This document shows, in pieces, positions 8,696-15,602 of a DNA stretch of 16,698 nt. The stretch is from CAZQQN01 sp964549595 (GTDB lineage Bacteria > Bacteroidota > Bacteroidia > CAILMK01 > CAYYUA01). Where the stretch lies: the NCBI GenBank assembly GCA_964549595.1, contig CAZJWK010000057.1:1-16698 (forward strand), given 5' to 3'. The notes beneath the pieces are model-generated. The model was not told where the DNA came from. It did no database searches and was given only the letters and a program-made list of their open reading frames with translations. The position numbers were made by a program, and so were the translations under genes. Numbering within the stretch: position 1 is the first letter of the stretch; each line of letters opens with the position of its first letter.

Positions 8696-8771
8696 AGGTA
8701 GTGCTTCAATTTTGTAGGATAAGAGGTTTAACCAGGCTCAAAAAACCATTCAAAGGGATTCAATACTTAAC

Positions 8772-9785
8772 TTAGTTAGAGCTTTTCTTGTAGGAGTATT
8801 CCAGTTTAGCCCGGAAAAAATCCTCATTGACCTTTAATTTTTCAGCCGCTTTGGGGGAAATGGTTATAAGAATTGACTTGTCCTCATTCTGATTTAATTT
8901 ACCTACCGTTTTCACATAAACCACCTTGTCATTTTTCATATTGGTGATTTTAATAATGGTACCCGGCGGGGCTGACCGATGAAGGGCTAAACTTTTATCC
9001 GTGCTAATATTGGATTCATTAAGCCAAGTGGCCTTCCCTTCCTGCGATTTCGATACCATCTCACCCGAATTGTTCATTTGATCTTCTTTCAAATTCTCCT
9101 TAAACTTTTTAGCATAACGGGAATCAGGCTTCTCTTCCGGGCTATCATTATCCTTTTCAGGCTTCTCTTCCGGGCTATCCGTATCCTTTTCGGCCTTCTG
9201 TTTTTCCGGCCTATCCGGTTTTGGCTTGTCTTCGGGTTTATCCGGTTTCGGTTGCTTTACAGGTTTTGAAGCCTTTTTTTCTTCAGGTTCTTTTTCCTCA
9301 GAAGACTCCGGATTTTTAGAATCGGGTTCTGATTTTGAATCCTGTGACTTATTTTTTTTACCAGATTCTTTTTTCCCAGGGCCTACCTTTAATTTTTGAC
9401 CGGGTTCTATGTTATTGTTCTTAAGGTTGTTCCATTGCTTAATTTGCTGAACTTCTACATCATATTGCTGAGAAATACTGTAAAGGGTTTCATCAGATTT
9501 TACCCTGTGGTATTTTCCTTTCTCCTTCTCAGGCTTATAAGGAACAAGAATCACCTCTCCCACTACCAATTCTTCTTTGGTTTGCGGATTGATTTCCTTT
9601 AATTTTTTTACGGTCACGTCATACCGTTGCCCTAAAGAAAAAAGGGTTTCATCGTTTTCAACCCGGTGCATAATGAATTTTTTGCCATCCTCAGTTTTGA
9701 TTCCCAACGAATCAGTGTTCGCGCTACTGAAAATCACTGAAGTAATGAGCAATAAAAACGCAATCGTATTTTTCAGGGGAGGCAT
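8772..9785 (-). CDS. Secreted protein: two LysM domains plus RlpA-like domain
   Basis: Exported, probably peptidoglycan-binding protein of 337 aa. The signal peptide ends around S-S-A-N-T (residues 20-24). LysM 1 spans about 38-82 (H-R-V-E-N-D-E-T-L-F-S-L) and LysM 2 about 92-134 (H-R-V-K-S-D-E-T-L-Y-S-I-S); LysM binds N-acetylglucosamine in cell-wall glycan. A linker of about 100 residues rich in Lys, Glu, Pro, Asp and Ser follows, including two near-identical 11-residue units. The C-terminal part (about 250-330: G-K-A-T-W, A-P-P-G-T-I-I-K-I-T-N, V-Y-V-K-T-V-G-K, then I-S-P-K-A-A-E-K-L) matches the pattern of an RlpA-like double-psi beta-barrel, seen in lytic enzymes and wall-binding proteins. 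I do not see a clear catalytic Asp, so it may only bind. It precedes the O-antigen ligase-like gene. Confidence 0.85.
   Translation of the reverse strand: MPPLKNTIAFLLLITSVIFSSANTDSLGIKTEDGKKFIMHRVENDETLFSLGQRYDVTVKKLKEINPQTKEELVVGEVILVPYKPEKEKGKYHRVKSDETLYSISQQYDVEVQQIKQWNNLKNNNIEPGQKLKVGPGKKESGKKNKSQDSKSEPDSKNPESSEEKEPEEKKASKPVKQPKPDKPEDKPKPDRPEKQKAEKDTDSPEEKPEKDNDSPEEKPDSRYAKKFKENLKEDQMNNSGEMVSKSQEGKATWLNESNISTDKSLALHRSAPPGTIIKITNMKNDKVVYVKTVGKLNQNEDKSILITISPKAAEKLKVNEDFFRAKLEYSYKKSSN
9124..9189. repeat. Two tandem 33-bp units in the LysM-protein linker
   Basis: Units 9124-9156 and 9157-9189 differ at only 2 of 33 positions and encode E-K-D-[T/N]-D-S-P-E-E-K-P. A more diverged copy follows at 9190 onward. 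The frame is kept, so the repeats only change linker length; they look like a recent slippage or unequal-exchange product. Confidence 0.85.
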
Positions 9786-9814
9786 GCTTGTCCTTTTTTC
9801 TGATTTTACTTCCG

Positions 9815-9843
9815 CAAAAATAAAGAAACCTCGGTTATAACAA
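9815..9843 (-). promoter_or_regulatory. Promoter of the LysM gene
   Basis: On the minus strand, TTG (9843-9841), an 18-bp spacer and TATTTTTG (9822-9815) match the Bacteroidota -33/-7 pattern. The predicted leader is about 25 nt. This is the best promoter match in the window. Confidence 0.6.
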
Positions 9844-9885
9844 TTAAGGTAAGGTGAAATTTAAAGAATAACCCACAAAGAATGA

Positions 9886-9903
9886 AACCAAACTTTTTTG
9901 GTT
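9886..9903. promoter_or_regulatory. Perfect dyad over the -33 box of the NfeD gene
   Basis: AACCAAA-CTTT-TTTGGTT, a 7-bp perfect inverted repeat with a 4-nt loop. Its right arm includes the TTTG that serves as -33 box, so a protein bound here would block or alter transcription. Regulator unknown. Confidence 0.35.
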
Positions 9904-9930
9904 ATTTCGCTTTTATAATTAGTATTTTTG
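9897..9930 (+). promoter_or_regulatory. Promoter of the NfeD-type gene
   Basis: TTTG (9897-9900), a 22-bp spacer and TATTTTTG (9923-9930) fit the Bacteroidota consensus. Transcription would begin around 9936, leaving fewer than 10 nt before the ATG at 9944, close to leaderless. Confidence 0.5.
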
Positions 9931-9943
9931 GCAAAAAAGGTCT

Positions 9944-11359
9944 ATGGGTTTTCCAAGGTTTATTCCTTTTGTTGTTTTATTGTTTTTTTTCCCTTTGTTT
10001 TTATCCGCCGGGCCTGATACCAATCAGGCAAAAAACATAACCGTTGAGGACACTGTCGTGAAGTTTCAAATTCAGCAAAAAATAGGCCCTTCCTCCTGGC
10101 GTAAAACCAAGAAAGCTTTTAACCTGGTAAACAAGCACGATGCAGATTACCTATTGCTTCACCTCAATACCTATGGGGGAAGGGTTGTAGAAGCCGATTC
10201 CATAAAAACGAGGTTGCTCAATTCACCGGTCCCTGTATACGTGTTTATTGATCCCAATGCGGCTTCTGCCGGTGCCCTCATTTCTATTGCCTGTTCCAAG
10301 ATCTATATGAGTCCTTCTGCCACAATGGGAGCAGCCACTGTCGTCAACCAGAAGGGAAAGAAGATGCCGGAAAAATACCAATCCTACATGCGTGGAACCA
10401 TGCGCGCTACTGCTCAATCACGAGGCAGAGACCCAAAAATTGCTGAGGCCATGGTGGATGAAAAAATTGACCTGGAAGGCATTGCACCGAAAGGGGAATT
10501 ATTGACATTCACCAGGAAAGAAGCCATGGAAAATGGCTATTGTGAAGGAAAAGCCAAAACCATCCAGGATGTAATCAAAAAAGAAGGTTTAAAAAAAGCC
10601 GCTATTGTTGAGCCTGAGGAAACCTTTATAGACCAAATCATCATGTTTTTAATCAGTCCTGCCGTTAGCAGTGTACTCATTATGCTTATTCTGGGCGGGC
10701 TTTACTATGAACTGCAATCCCCTGGCCTGGGATTTCCTATTGCAGCTTCCATCATTGCGGTTATATTGTATTTCGCCCCCCTATACCTCGAAAATCTGGC
10801 GGCAAATTGGGAAATTGGTGTTTTCATTCTGGGAGTGGTCTTAATTGGTGTGGAAGTATTTGTAATTCCCGGATTTGGTGTACCCGGAATTTCAGGCCTG
10901 CTATTAGTGTTGTTTAGTTTAGTACTCAGCCTCATTCGAAATGACTTTTTTGATTTCACATTTACCCGCTCGGAAGATGTGGTAAGCGCCCTGCTAACCG
11001 TAAGCTCCAGTCTGGTCCTGTTCATTGTTTTTGTGCTGGTATTCGGGAAACCCTTCTTCAATTCCCCCTTATTTAAGCGGCTGGTTTTACAAGATACCCT
11101 GAGCAATCCTTCCTACGAAGATACTTCATCCCCTTCCCAATCTTCCACACCGGAAAACAAACAAGAATCAGAAACTGTGAGGAAATCATTGGAAGGTAGG
11201 GTGGCCAAAGCTTACACGGACCTCTATCCTTCCGGTAAAATTGTGCTGGATGACGAAATGTTTGACGGTGTTTCCGAAGGGGAATTTATTGAAAAGGGGC
11301 AATCCGTTAAGGTTATTAAAGACAAAAAAAACCGATTGGTGGTAAGGCCTTATGATTAA
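9944..11359 (+). CDS. NfeD-type membrane-bound ClpP-class serine protease
   Basis: Long-form NfeD protein (NfeD1b-like, 471 aa): a periplasmic ClpP-fold serine protease fused to a membrane region and a C-terminal OB-fold. A signal peptide covers residues 1-22. The protease domain (about 30-215) has the Ser-Lys dyad: Ser108 in N-A-A-S-A-G-A and Lys144 in M-P-E-K-Y, which aligns with Lys138 of the archaeal enzyme PH1510. Four or five membrane segments follow (about 232-254, 261-281, 289-310, 312-333, 346-370), with the usual V-I-P-G-F-G-V-P-G-I turn. The OB-fold NfeD domain spans about 415-470. Family members cleave the hydrophobic tail of stomatin/SPFH proteins and normally sit next to that gene; here the downstream gene is a barrel instead. 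The ATG is supported by the signal peptide and promoter position. Confidence 0.93.
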   Translation: MGFPRFIPFVVLLFFFPLFLSAGPDTNQAKNITVEDTVVKFQIQQKIGPSSWRKTKKAFNLVNKHDADYLLLHLNTYGGRVVEADSIKTRLLNSPVPVYVFIDPNAASAGALISIACSKIYMSPSATMGAATVVNQKGKKMPEKYQSYMRGTMRATAQSRGRDPKIAEAMVDEKIDLEGIAPKGELLTFTRKEAMENGYCEGKAKTIQDVIKKEGLKKAAIVEPEETFIDQIIMFLISPAVSSVLIMLILGGLYYELQSPGLGFPIAASIIAVILYFAPLYLENLAANWEIGVFILGVVLIGVEVFVIPGFGVPGISGLLLVLFSLVLSLIRNDFFDFTFTRSEDVVSALLTVSSSLVLFIVFVLVFGKPFFNSPLFKRLVLQDTLSNPSYEDTSSPSQSSTPENKQESETVRKSLEGRVAKAYTDLYPSGKIVLDDEMFDGVSEGEFIEKGQSVKVIKDKKNRLVVRPYD

Positions 11360-11393
11360 ATTTGTCTTGAATCAAATAAGCAACCCCATTGCT

Positions 11394-12011
11394 ATGGCAG
11401 GAAAATTAAAATTATTTTGGGTATTCACTTTGGTATTTATCGCCTTTTTCAATGGCAGGGCTCAGGAATTTAAAGGGTTTGTCAGCGGTGGGGTAACCAG
11501 CTCCCAAATTGCCGGTGACGACTTATCGGGTTTTACCAAATGGGGCTTTTACCTGGGGCCCAAAGTAACCTATCCCTTAACAAAAAAAACCGATCTTGGT
11601 GTTCAATTGCTTTACACCCAAAAAGGCAGCAGAAGAGACCAAAAAGAGGGTGTCCGGGGTGACGGGCCATGGAGCAAAGCCCGTTTGGATTATGTAGACA
11701 TTCCCCTCTTCTTCCAATTTGCCGTTAATGAAGACCTTACCCTGCATGTAGGAAGCACAGCAGGCATCCTCATCAATGCCAGTTCTCCTAACCCAAGGAT
11801 TAAAGCGGAAAATTTCAAACGTGTGGACCTGGGAGGGGTTGCAGGAGGTGGTTATCAACTGGGAGGGCGTTTTACGCTTACCGTTCGTTTTAGCCATTCC
11901 ATCCTGCCTTTTAATAAGAACAGTAATGATCCCATTTACGAATGGCGAGCCAACGGAGTGTTCAATAGCAACCTGCTCTTTGGGTTGGATTATTCGTTGG
12001 GCGAGGAATAA
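11394..12011 (+). CDS. PorT-like outer-membrane beta-barrel protein
   Basis: Small secreted barrel, likely of the PorT/outer-membrane beta-barrel family common in Bacteroidota. I start at the ATG at 11394 because it gives a standard signal peptide (M-A-G-K-L-K, a W-V-F-T-L-V-F-I-A-F-F core, then G-R-A-Q-E). An upstream in-frame ATG at 11352 would overlap nfeD by 8 bp and add 14 residues ahead of the signal. The mature protein begins F-K-G-F-V-S-G-G-V and has repeated amphipathic strands (GFYLGPKVTYPL, DLGVQLLYTQKG, LDYVDIPLFFQF, LTVRFSHSI, SNLLFGLDYSL); the phrase Y-V-D-I-P-L is typical of PorT-like barrels. It is 34 bp behind the NfeD gene, probably one transcript, and overlaps aroQ tail-to-tail. 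Specific function unknown. Confidence 0.8.
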   Translation: MAGKLKLFWVFTLVFIAFFNGRAQEFKGFVSGGVTSSQIAGDDLSGFTKWGFYLGPKVTYPLTKKTDLGVQLLYTQKGSRRDQKEGVRGDGPWSKARLDYVDIPLFFQFAVNEDLTLHVGSTAGILINASSPNPRIKAENFKRVDLGGVAGGGYQLGGRFTLTVRFSHSILPFNKNSNDPIYEWRANGVFNSNLLFGLDYSLGEE

Positions 12012-12421
12012 TGAATCAGAGCCCGGATACCCAGATCATAAGACTGCAAACCAAACCCTGAAATGGTTCCGATACAAGGTTCTGACAAATAAGAAACCTG
12101 CCTGAATGGTTCCCGGCTCAGGATATCTGTAATGTGAACCTCAACGACCGGTATATCCACTAAGGCAATCGCATCCCTCAACCCAATGGAGGAATGGGTT
12201 AAACCACCGGCATTCAAAACCGCTCCGTTGTAATGAAGGGGAGCATCCTGCAGGGCATCAATTAACCTGCCCTCATGGTTACTCTGGATATAATAAAGCC
12301 CATGCTCCGGATAACGCTCCCTCAAGGTTTCAAGGTAATCGTCAAACGAAATACTGCCGTAACGGGCCTCTCGCTGTTCAAGTCTGTTCAGGTTAGGCCC
12401 GTTTATTACCAGAAAATCCAT
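11990..12421 (-). CDS. aroQ: Type II 3-dehydroquinate dehydratase
   Basis: Converts 3-dehydroquinate to 3-dehydroshikimate in the shikimate pathway; cytoplasmic, a dodecamer in the family. The 143-aa length is normal. Visible motifs: N-G-P-N-L-N at 7-12, the catalytic Tyr21 in R-Y-G, Q-S-N-H-E-G-R-L-I-D at 46-55, N-A-G-G-L-T-H-S-S at 70-78 (Asn70), E-V-H at 94-96 with the catalytic His96, and R-E-P-F-R at 103-107. The active-site lid is R-E-A-R-Y-G where the family usually has R-E-P-x-x-Y-G, one residue shorter between Arg17 and Tyr21. After His96 it has I-T-D where most members have an I/L-S-N. The gene is the last of a probable three-gene minus-strand unit and its 3' end overlaps the barrel gene by 22 bp. 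Confidence 0.93.
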   Translation of the reverse strand: MDFLVINGPNLNRLEQREARYGSISFDDYLETLRERYPEHGLYYIQSNHEGRLIDALQDAPLHYNGAVLNAGGLTHSSIGLRDAIALVDIPVVEVHITDILSREPFRQVSYLSEPCIGTISGFGLQSYDLGIRALIHYSSPNE

Positions 12422-12431
12422 CTTCTGTCAC

Positions 12432-12446
12432 CTGGCCGAAGGCCAG
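12432..12446 (-). promoter_or_regulatory. Hairpin between the CDGSH gene and aroQ
   Basis: A perfect 6-bp GC-rich stem with a 3-nt loop (CTGGCC-TTC-GGCCAG on the minus strand) directly abuts the CDGSH stop and ends 10 bp before the aroQ ATG. No T run follows, so it is not a standard terminator; it could affect aroQ translation or protect the upstream mRNA end. Confidence 0.45.
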
Positions 12447-12707
12447 TTAAACATTTTTATGGGAGCCGTCACAATAGGGTATGTTACCGGAATGCTTACA
12501 ACCACAAAGGGCTACCTTCTTCTTTTCTTCCAGTGTAAAAGGAACAGGACTAAAGCCGGTTCCTTTATGCGATCCGTCACAAAAAGGCTGATTATTACTG
12601 TTCCCGCATTGGCACCAAGCGTAATTGCCTGGTTCAAGTTCCATTACGAAAGGAGATTTTTGTGCAATAGTAGGTTTTTCTGCCATATAAACTTCTTTTA
12701 GTGCCAT
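12447..12707 (-). CDS. Double CDGSH iron-sulfur protein
   Basis: 86-aa protein with two CDGSH (zf-CDGSH, mitoNEET-like) motifs, each expected to bind a 2Fe-2S cluster through three Cys and one His. Cluster 1: Cys32, Cys34, Cys43, His47 (C-Q-C ... F-C-D-G-S-H). Cluster 2: Cys68, Cys70, Cys79, His83 (C-G-C ... Y-C-D-G-S-H). The two-motif layout on one short chain resembles the CISD3 type, which is monomeric and redox- or cluster-transfer-active. There is no signal peptide or membrane segment, so it is cytoplasmic. Met8 (12686) is an alternative start. It sits 19 bp after the YbjN-like gene and 25 bp before aroQ. Partner and substrate are unknown. Confidence 0.93.
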   Translation of the reverse strand: MALKEVYMAEKPTIAQKSPFVMELEPGNYAWCQCGNSNNQPFCDGSHKGTGFSPVPFTLEEKKKVALCGCKHSGNIPYCDGSHKNV

Positions 12708-12726
12708 AATTTATCTGATTTTTGGT

Positions 12727-13158
12727 TTACTCAATTCGCCTGCCACCGAATTTTTTAACCAACTCATCATTGTAACTGTCCGCGTAATTGCCACACCGGC
12801 CGATCATATAAATCACTTCACTTTGATCTAACCCCTCCACTTCGCGAATGTTTTTAAGGTAAACGCCATCTTCATGCAAAGCAAAAGATACGCCAAACAA
12901 TGTATAATTGATTTTAAGGAGTTCAAAAGCCAGTTTATTCTGGTTGGACTCCTCTTCCGGCAATGTCATGATGGGAGCCATCACCTGGAAGTAAGCACCC
13001 CCTTCATCATCTATATACCAAAGATCAATCCAAACACTTGCGGTTCCCCGTTTAAGGTTCCATTCCCCTTCATTTTCTCCCCTTGCTTCTTCGGCATTAA
13101 CGCCAAGTTCATTGATGGCTTTTTCAACGATTTCATAATAAGCATTTAAATCTTCCAT
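12727..13158 (-). CDS. YbjN-domain protein
   Basis: 143-aa soluble protein with the features of the YbjN/type III secretion chaperone-like fold: a start helix (M-E-D-L-N-A-Y-Y-E-I-V-E-K-A-I), a beta meander (T-A-S-V-W-I-D-L-W-Y, A-Y-F-Q-V-M-A-P-I-M), the segment L-A-F-E-L-L-K-I-N-Y-T-L-F-G-V-S-F-A-L, and a final helix with D-N/S-Y-N-D-E-L-V-K-K-F. In this family the L-N-x-x-x-x-x-x-F strand-helix unit is typical. Role in Bacteroidota is unknown; a chaperone or adaptor function is inferred from the fold only. I start at the ATG at 13158, because the frame two codons upstream begins only with a TTG. It heads the probable unit with the CDGSH gene and aroQ. Confidence 0.75.
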   Translation of the reverse strand: MEDLNAYYEIVEKAINELGVNAEEARGENEGEWNLKRGTASVWIDLWYIDDEGGAYFQVMAPIMTLPEEESNQNKLAFELLKINYTLFGVSFALHEDGVYLKNIREVEGLDQSEVIYMIGRCGNYADSYNDELVKKFGGRRIE

Positions 13159-13178
13159 AATCAACTTTAAGTTTTGGA

Positions 13179-13186
13179 CAAAATTA
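13179..13186 (-). promoter_or_regulatory. Candidate -7 box for the YbjN-CDGSH-aroQ unit
   Basis: The minus strand reads TAATTTTG, matching TAnnTTTG, about 20 bp before the ATG at 13158. No clean TTG is present at the -33 distance. Confidence 0.4.
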
Positions 13187-13431
13187 GAAATTCCCTCACT
13201 GTATGCACGAAATTAAACAGCATATAAAAGGGCACTCCGTGTTTACCATCACATTCCCTTTCGTTTTTATCGCAAATCCTAACCTTTATGACAACATTTC
13301 ATTTTGATTGTTTTTCCTATTGCTTTTTAAGGCCGGTTTATTTAAAGCTAAAGGAATTTTGCGCTATCCGAATATAAAGAAAAGATGGCATGCCAAGGCT
13401 TAATCTTTCTCACCAAGTCCTGGGAAAGTCC

Positions 13432-15051
13432 TTACTTATCCCTTGCCAGTTCTACATTTACCGTCCGTCCGTTGAAGGCTTTATCCTTATCCCGGAAAGC
13501 CTTAAGAAGAGATTGCTGATATCGATGATCGATTTCAAAAAAGGAAACCCGATCCAATAATTTAATTGTCCCAATGTCCACTTTTTCCCTTGGGAACTGC
13601 TGATTGATCATATCAATAAGGGCTTTCTTGGTCAGTTCGTGTTCCTTACCCAGGTTCAAAAACAGCTTTGCATAGCCATTCTTATTGGGACGCGAGGTAT
13701 CAGGGGATTCAGACTGCCGCCGCTTTTTCGGTTTGGCGTTCAGGTCCCGGTCATCTTCGGCTGCGGTTAAATATTGCTCCAATTCAACAGCCAGAAACTT
13801 ATTCACCAGCGTTTCCTTGGATAGGGCCAATAATTCCGCTTTGATGTCATCGAGATTGCTTACCCAATCCGTTTCAGCCGGTGCTTCACTTACCCTTTGC
13901 AAGAAATTTTCAATACGGCGTTGAGCCACAGAACTGGTGTCAGGGATTTTTATATAATTGATGGATTTACCCACTACTTGGCCGATGCGGCTTAGTTGAG
14001 CCCTTTCTCGTGGCGTCACCAAGCTAATCGAGGTTCCTGATTTTCCAGCTCTCCCGGTTCTCCCACTCCTGTGGATGTACAATTCCGGATCTTCCGGCAG
14101 GTTGTAATGGACTACGTGGGTAAGGTTATTGACATCCAAGCCCCTGGCAGCCACATCAGTTGCCACCAATAGTTTAATATGCTGATCCCTGAATGATTGC
14201 ATTACCTGATCCCGCTGAGCTTGAGAAAGGTCCCCGTTCAAAGCTTCGGTCCTGTAACCTTCCTTCATTAGCTGATCCGCTACAATCCGGGTTTCATTTT
14301 TTGTCCGGCAAAACACAATCGCATACATATCCGGGTTGTAATCCACCAATCGCTGGAGGGCCTTGAACCGATCCTTAGGCCATACCAGGCAATATTCGTG
14401 TTGTACATTCTCTGCGCCTTCGTTTTTTTTGCCTACAGAAATTTCCTTGGGGTTGTCCATGAATTTGTTGGCTATTCGCTGAATCTCCTTCGGCATAGTG
14501 GCAGAAAAAAGCAACGTTTGCCTTTCATTGGGTATTTGTTCAAAGATGGCATCCAATTCCTCTTTGAAACCCATGGAAAGCATCTCGTCCGCCTCATCCA
14601 GCACCAATTTCTGAATACCCGACAGGTCAAGTTGTTTCCGGTTGATGAGGTCCAAAACACGGCCGGGCGTTCCGGCTATGATTTGCGGTTTTTGCTTCAA
14701 CGCTTTGATTTGCCCTTTTATATCAGTACCCCCGTAAACTGATGTTATGCTCACAGCTTCCCGATGCTTGGTAAAATCGTTTACATCTTTACTGATCTGT
14801 AAACACAATTCCCGTGTAGGGCAAAGTATAAGTACCTGAGGCTTGTCACCTCCCTGAATTTGATCAATAATGGGCAGGCCAAAGGCGGCTGTTTTACCAG
14901 TTCCGGTTTGCGCCAGTCCTACAAGATCTTGTGTTTGGTTTAATAAAAAGGGAATGGTCTCTTGTTGAATGGGTGTGGGTTCCTCAAAACCCATTTCTGT
15001 GATGGCCTGTAGCAATGAATCGCTAAGGCCCATTTCTTTGAAATTATGCAT
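13432..15051 (-). CDS. DEAD-box RNA helicase with DbpA-like RNA-binding tail
   Basis: ATP-dependent RNA helicase of the DeaD/CsdA type, acting on ribosome assembly or mRNA structure. All motifs are intact: Q motif G-F-E-E-P-T-P-I-Q (21-29), Walker A A-Q-T-G-T-G-K-T (47-54), P-T-R-E-L (78-82), T-P-G-R (128-131), DEAD (152-155), SAT (183-185), and motif VI H-R-S-G-R-T-G-R (327-334). A basic linker with K-P-K-K-R-R (about 440-460) leads to a C-terminal DbpA RNA-recognition domain (about 460-537; Y-A-K-L-F-L-N-L-G). DbpA-type tails direct some helicases to 23S rRNA, but DeaD has a related tail, so the RNA target is open. 539 aa is usual. A TAnnTTTG box lies about 45 bp upstream; the gene stands alone. 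Confidence 0.95.
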   Translation of the reverse strand: MHNFKEMGLSDSLLQAITEMGFEEPTPIQQETIPFLLNQTQDLVGLAQTGTGKTAAFGLPIIDQIQGGDKPQVLILCPTRELCLQISKDVNDFTKHREAVSITSVYGGTDIKGQIKALKQKPQIIAGTPGRVLDLINRKQLDLSGIQKLVLDEADEMLSMGFKEELDAIFEQIPNERQTLLFSATMPKEIQRIANKFMDNPKEISVGKKNEGAENVQHEYCLVWPKDRFKALQRLVDYNPDMYAIVFCRTKNETRIVADQLMKEGYRTEALNGDLSQAQRDQVMQSFRDQHIKLLVATDVAARGLDVNNLTHVVHYNLPEDPELYIHRSGRTGRAGKSGTSISLVTPRERAQLSRIGQVVGKSINYIKIPDTSSVAQRRIENFLQRVSEAPAETDWVSNLDDIKAELLALSKETLVNKFLAVELEQYLTAAEDDRDLNAKPKKRRQSESPDTSRPNKNGYAKLFLNLGKEHELTKKALIDMINQQFPREKVDIGTIKLLDRVSFFEIDHRYQQSLLKAFRDKDKAFNGRTVNVELARDK

Positions 15052-15074
15052 TAAATATTTTCCTTAAACAGCTT

Positions 15075-15088
15075 TAAATTCGATTTTA
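15075..15088 (+). repeat. 14-bp motif shared with the dprA upstream region
   Basis: TAAATTCGATTTTA, identical to the minus strand of 5800-5813. It lies between the helicase start and its -7 box, so it would be in the leader RNA. It extends to the near-palindrome TTTAAATTCGATTTTAAA. Confidence 0.3.
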
Positions 15089-15095
15089 AAGCATA

Positions 15096-15103
15096 CAAAG
15101 GTA
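15096..15103 (-). promoter_or_regulatory. Candidate -7 box for the RNA helicase gene
   Basis: The minus strand reads TACCTTTG, matching TAnnTTTG, 45 bp upstream of the ATG. Leader of roughly 35-40 nt. No clear -33 TTG. Confidence 0.4.
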
Positions 15104-15584
15104 ATAAAAAATCCCGTGAAAAGGTTCTAAAGGCTTAACTTGTGTGCAATATATTTTTCTACTCCCCTTATTAGGTAGGCCAGCAATGTTAGTGAAAGGT
15201 ACTTTGATTTATGCCAAGCAATTCATGACACACCTTAATTCCTGAATGCAGATTTTTTTGTCTACCCCTTATCTATAGGGCTGACAAGCCTAATGTGAAC
15301 CTGCGTTTTGGTTTTGCTTTCTGATTATACCGTAAGCCTTGTAAAAACTTTATTGCCCATAAGAAGGGAGGCAATAATTTAAGGTGTCACAAAATAAATC
15401 AAAAATAAGAAAAAGCATGGCTTTGGAATTCATAGACAGGAGCATTTTCCTTTGACTGGCTGTAATTAAGGACTTTAGACTCGATATGCCAAAAAATCAG
15501 CATTTCTCCTTGTCGGGTATTTACCTTTCAACCCCATCTTATTAGCGACTTCAAATCTGCCATAGGTTAAAAATTCCAAATAAG

Positions 15585-15598
15585 TTAGTTTTAACTAA
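15585..15598 (-). terminator. Possible weak terminator after the ATPase
   Basis: TTAGTT-AA-AACTAA on the minus strand, 5 bp past the stop codon. The stem is AT-rich with a very tight loop and no T run, so support is slight. Confidence 0.15.
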
Positions 15599-15602
15599 AG
15601 AT

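Larger units (their letters stand above)
15052..15602. other. 551-bp stretch without a gene
   Basis: It holds the helicase promoter region and nothing else I can name. On the minus strand a 40-codon open stretch (15594-15475) with many Lys, Arg and Tyr lies just past the ATPase stop, but it lacks a good start and I know no family for it. A 9-bp ACACCTTAA inverted pair near 15230 and 15380 is probably chance. No tRNA-like fold was found. Confidence 0.4.

Noticed and set aside
9078..9269. Plus-strand open frame rich in Phe, Leu and Ile opposite the LysM linker
   Set aside because: It is the mirror of the Lys/Glu/Pro-rich repeat coding on the minus strand; apparent hydrophobicity is an artefact.
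11352..11393. Upstream ATG start of the PorT-like barrel
   Set aside because: It adds 14 residues before the signal peptide, while the ATG at 11394 gives a normal one.
15226..15390. Inverted ACACCTTAA pair as possible element ends
   Set aside because: Only 9 bp, about 150 bp apart, no target duplication and no gene between.
15475..15594. 40-codon open stretch on the minus strand just past the ATPase
   Set aside because: No good start codon at its head and no recognised motif; could be a decayed fragment, but chance is enough.
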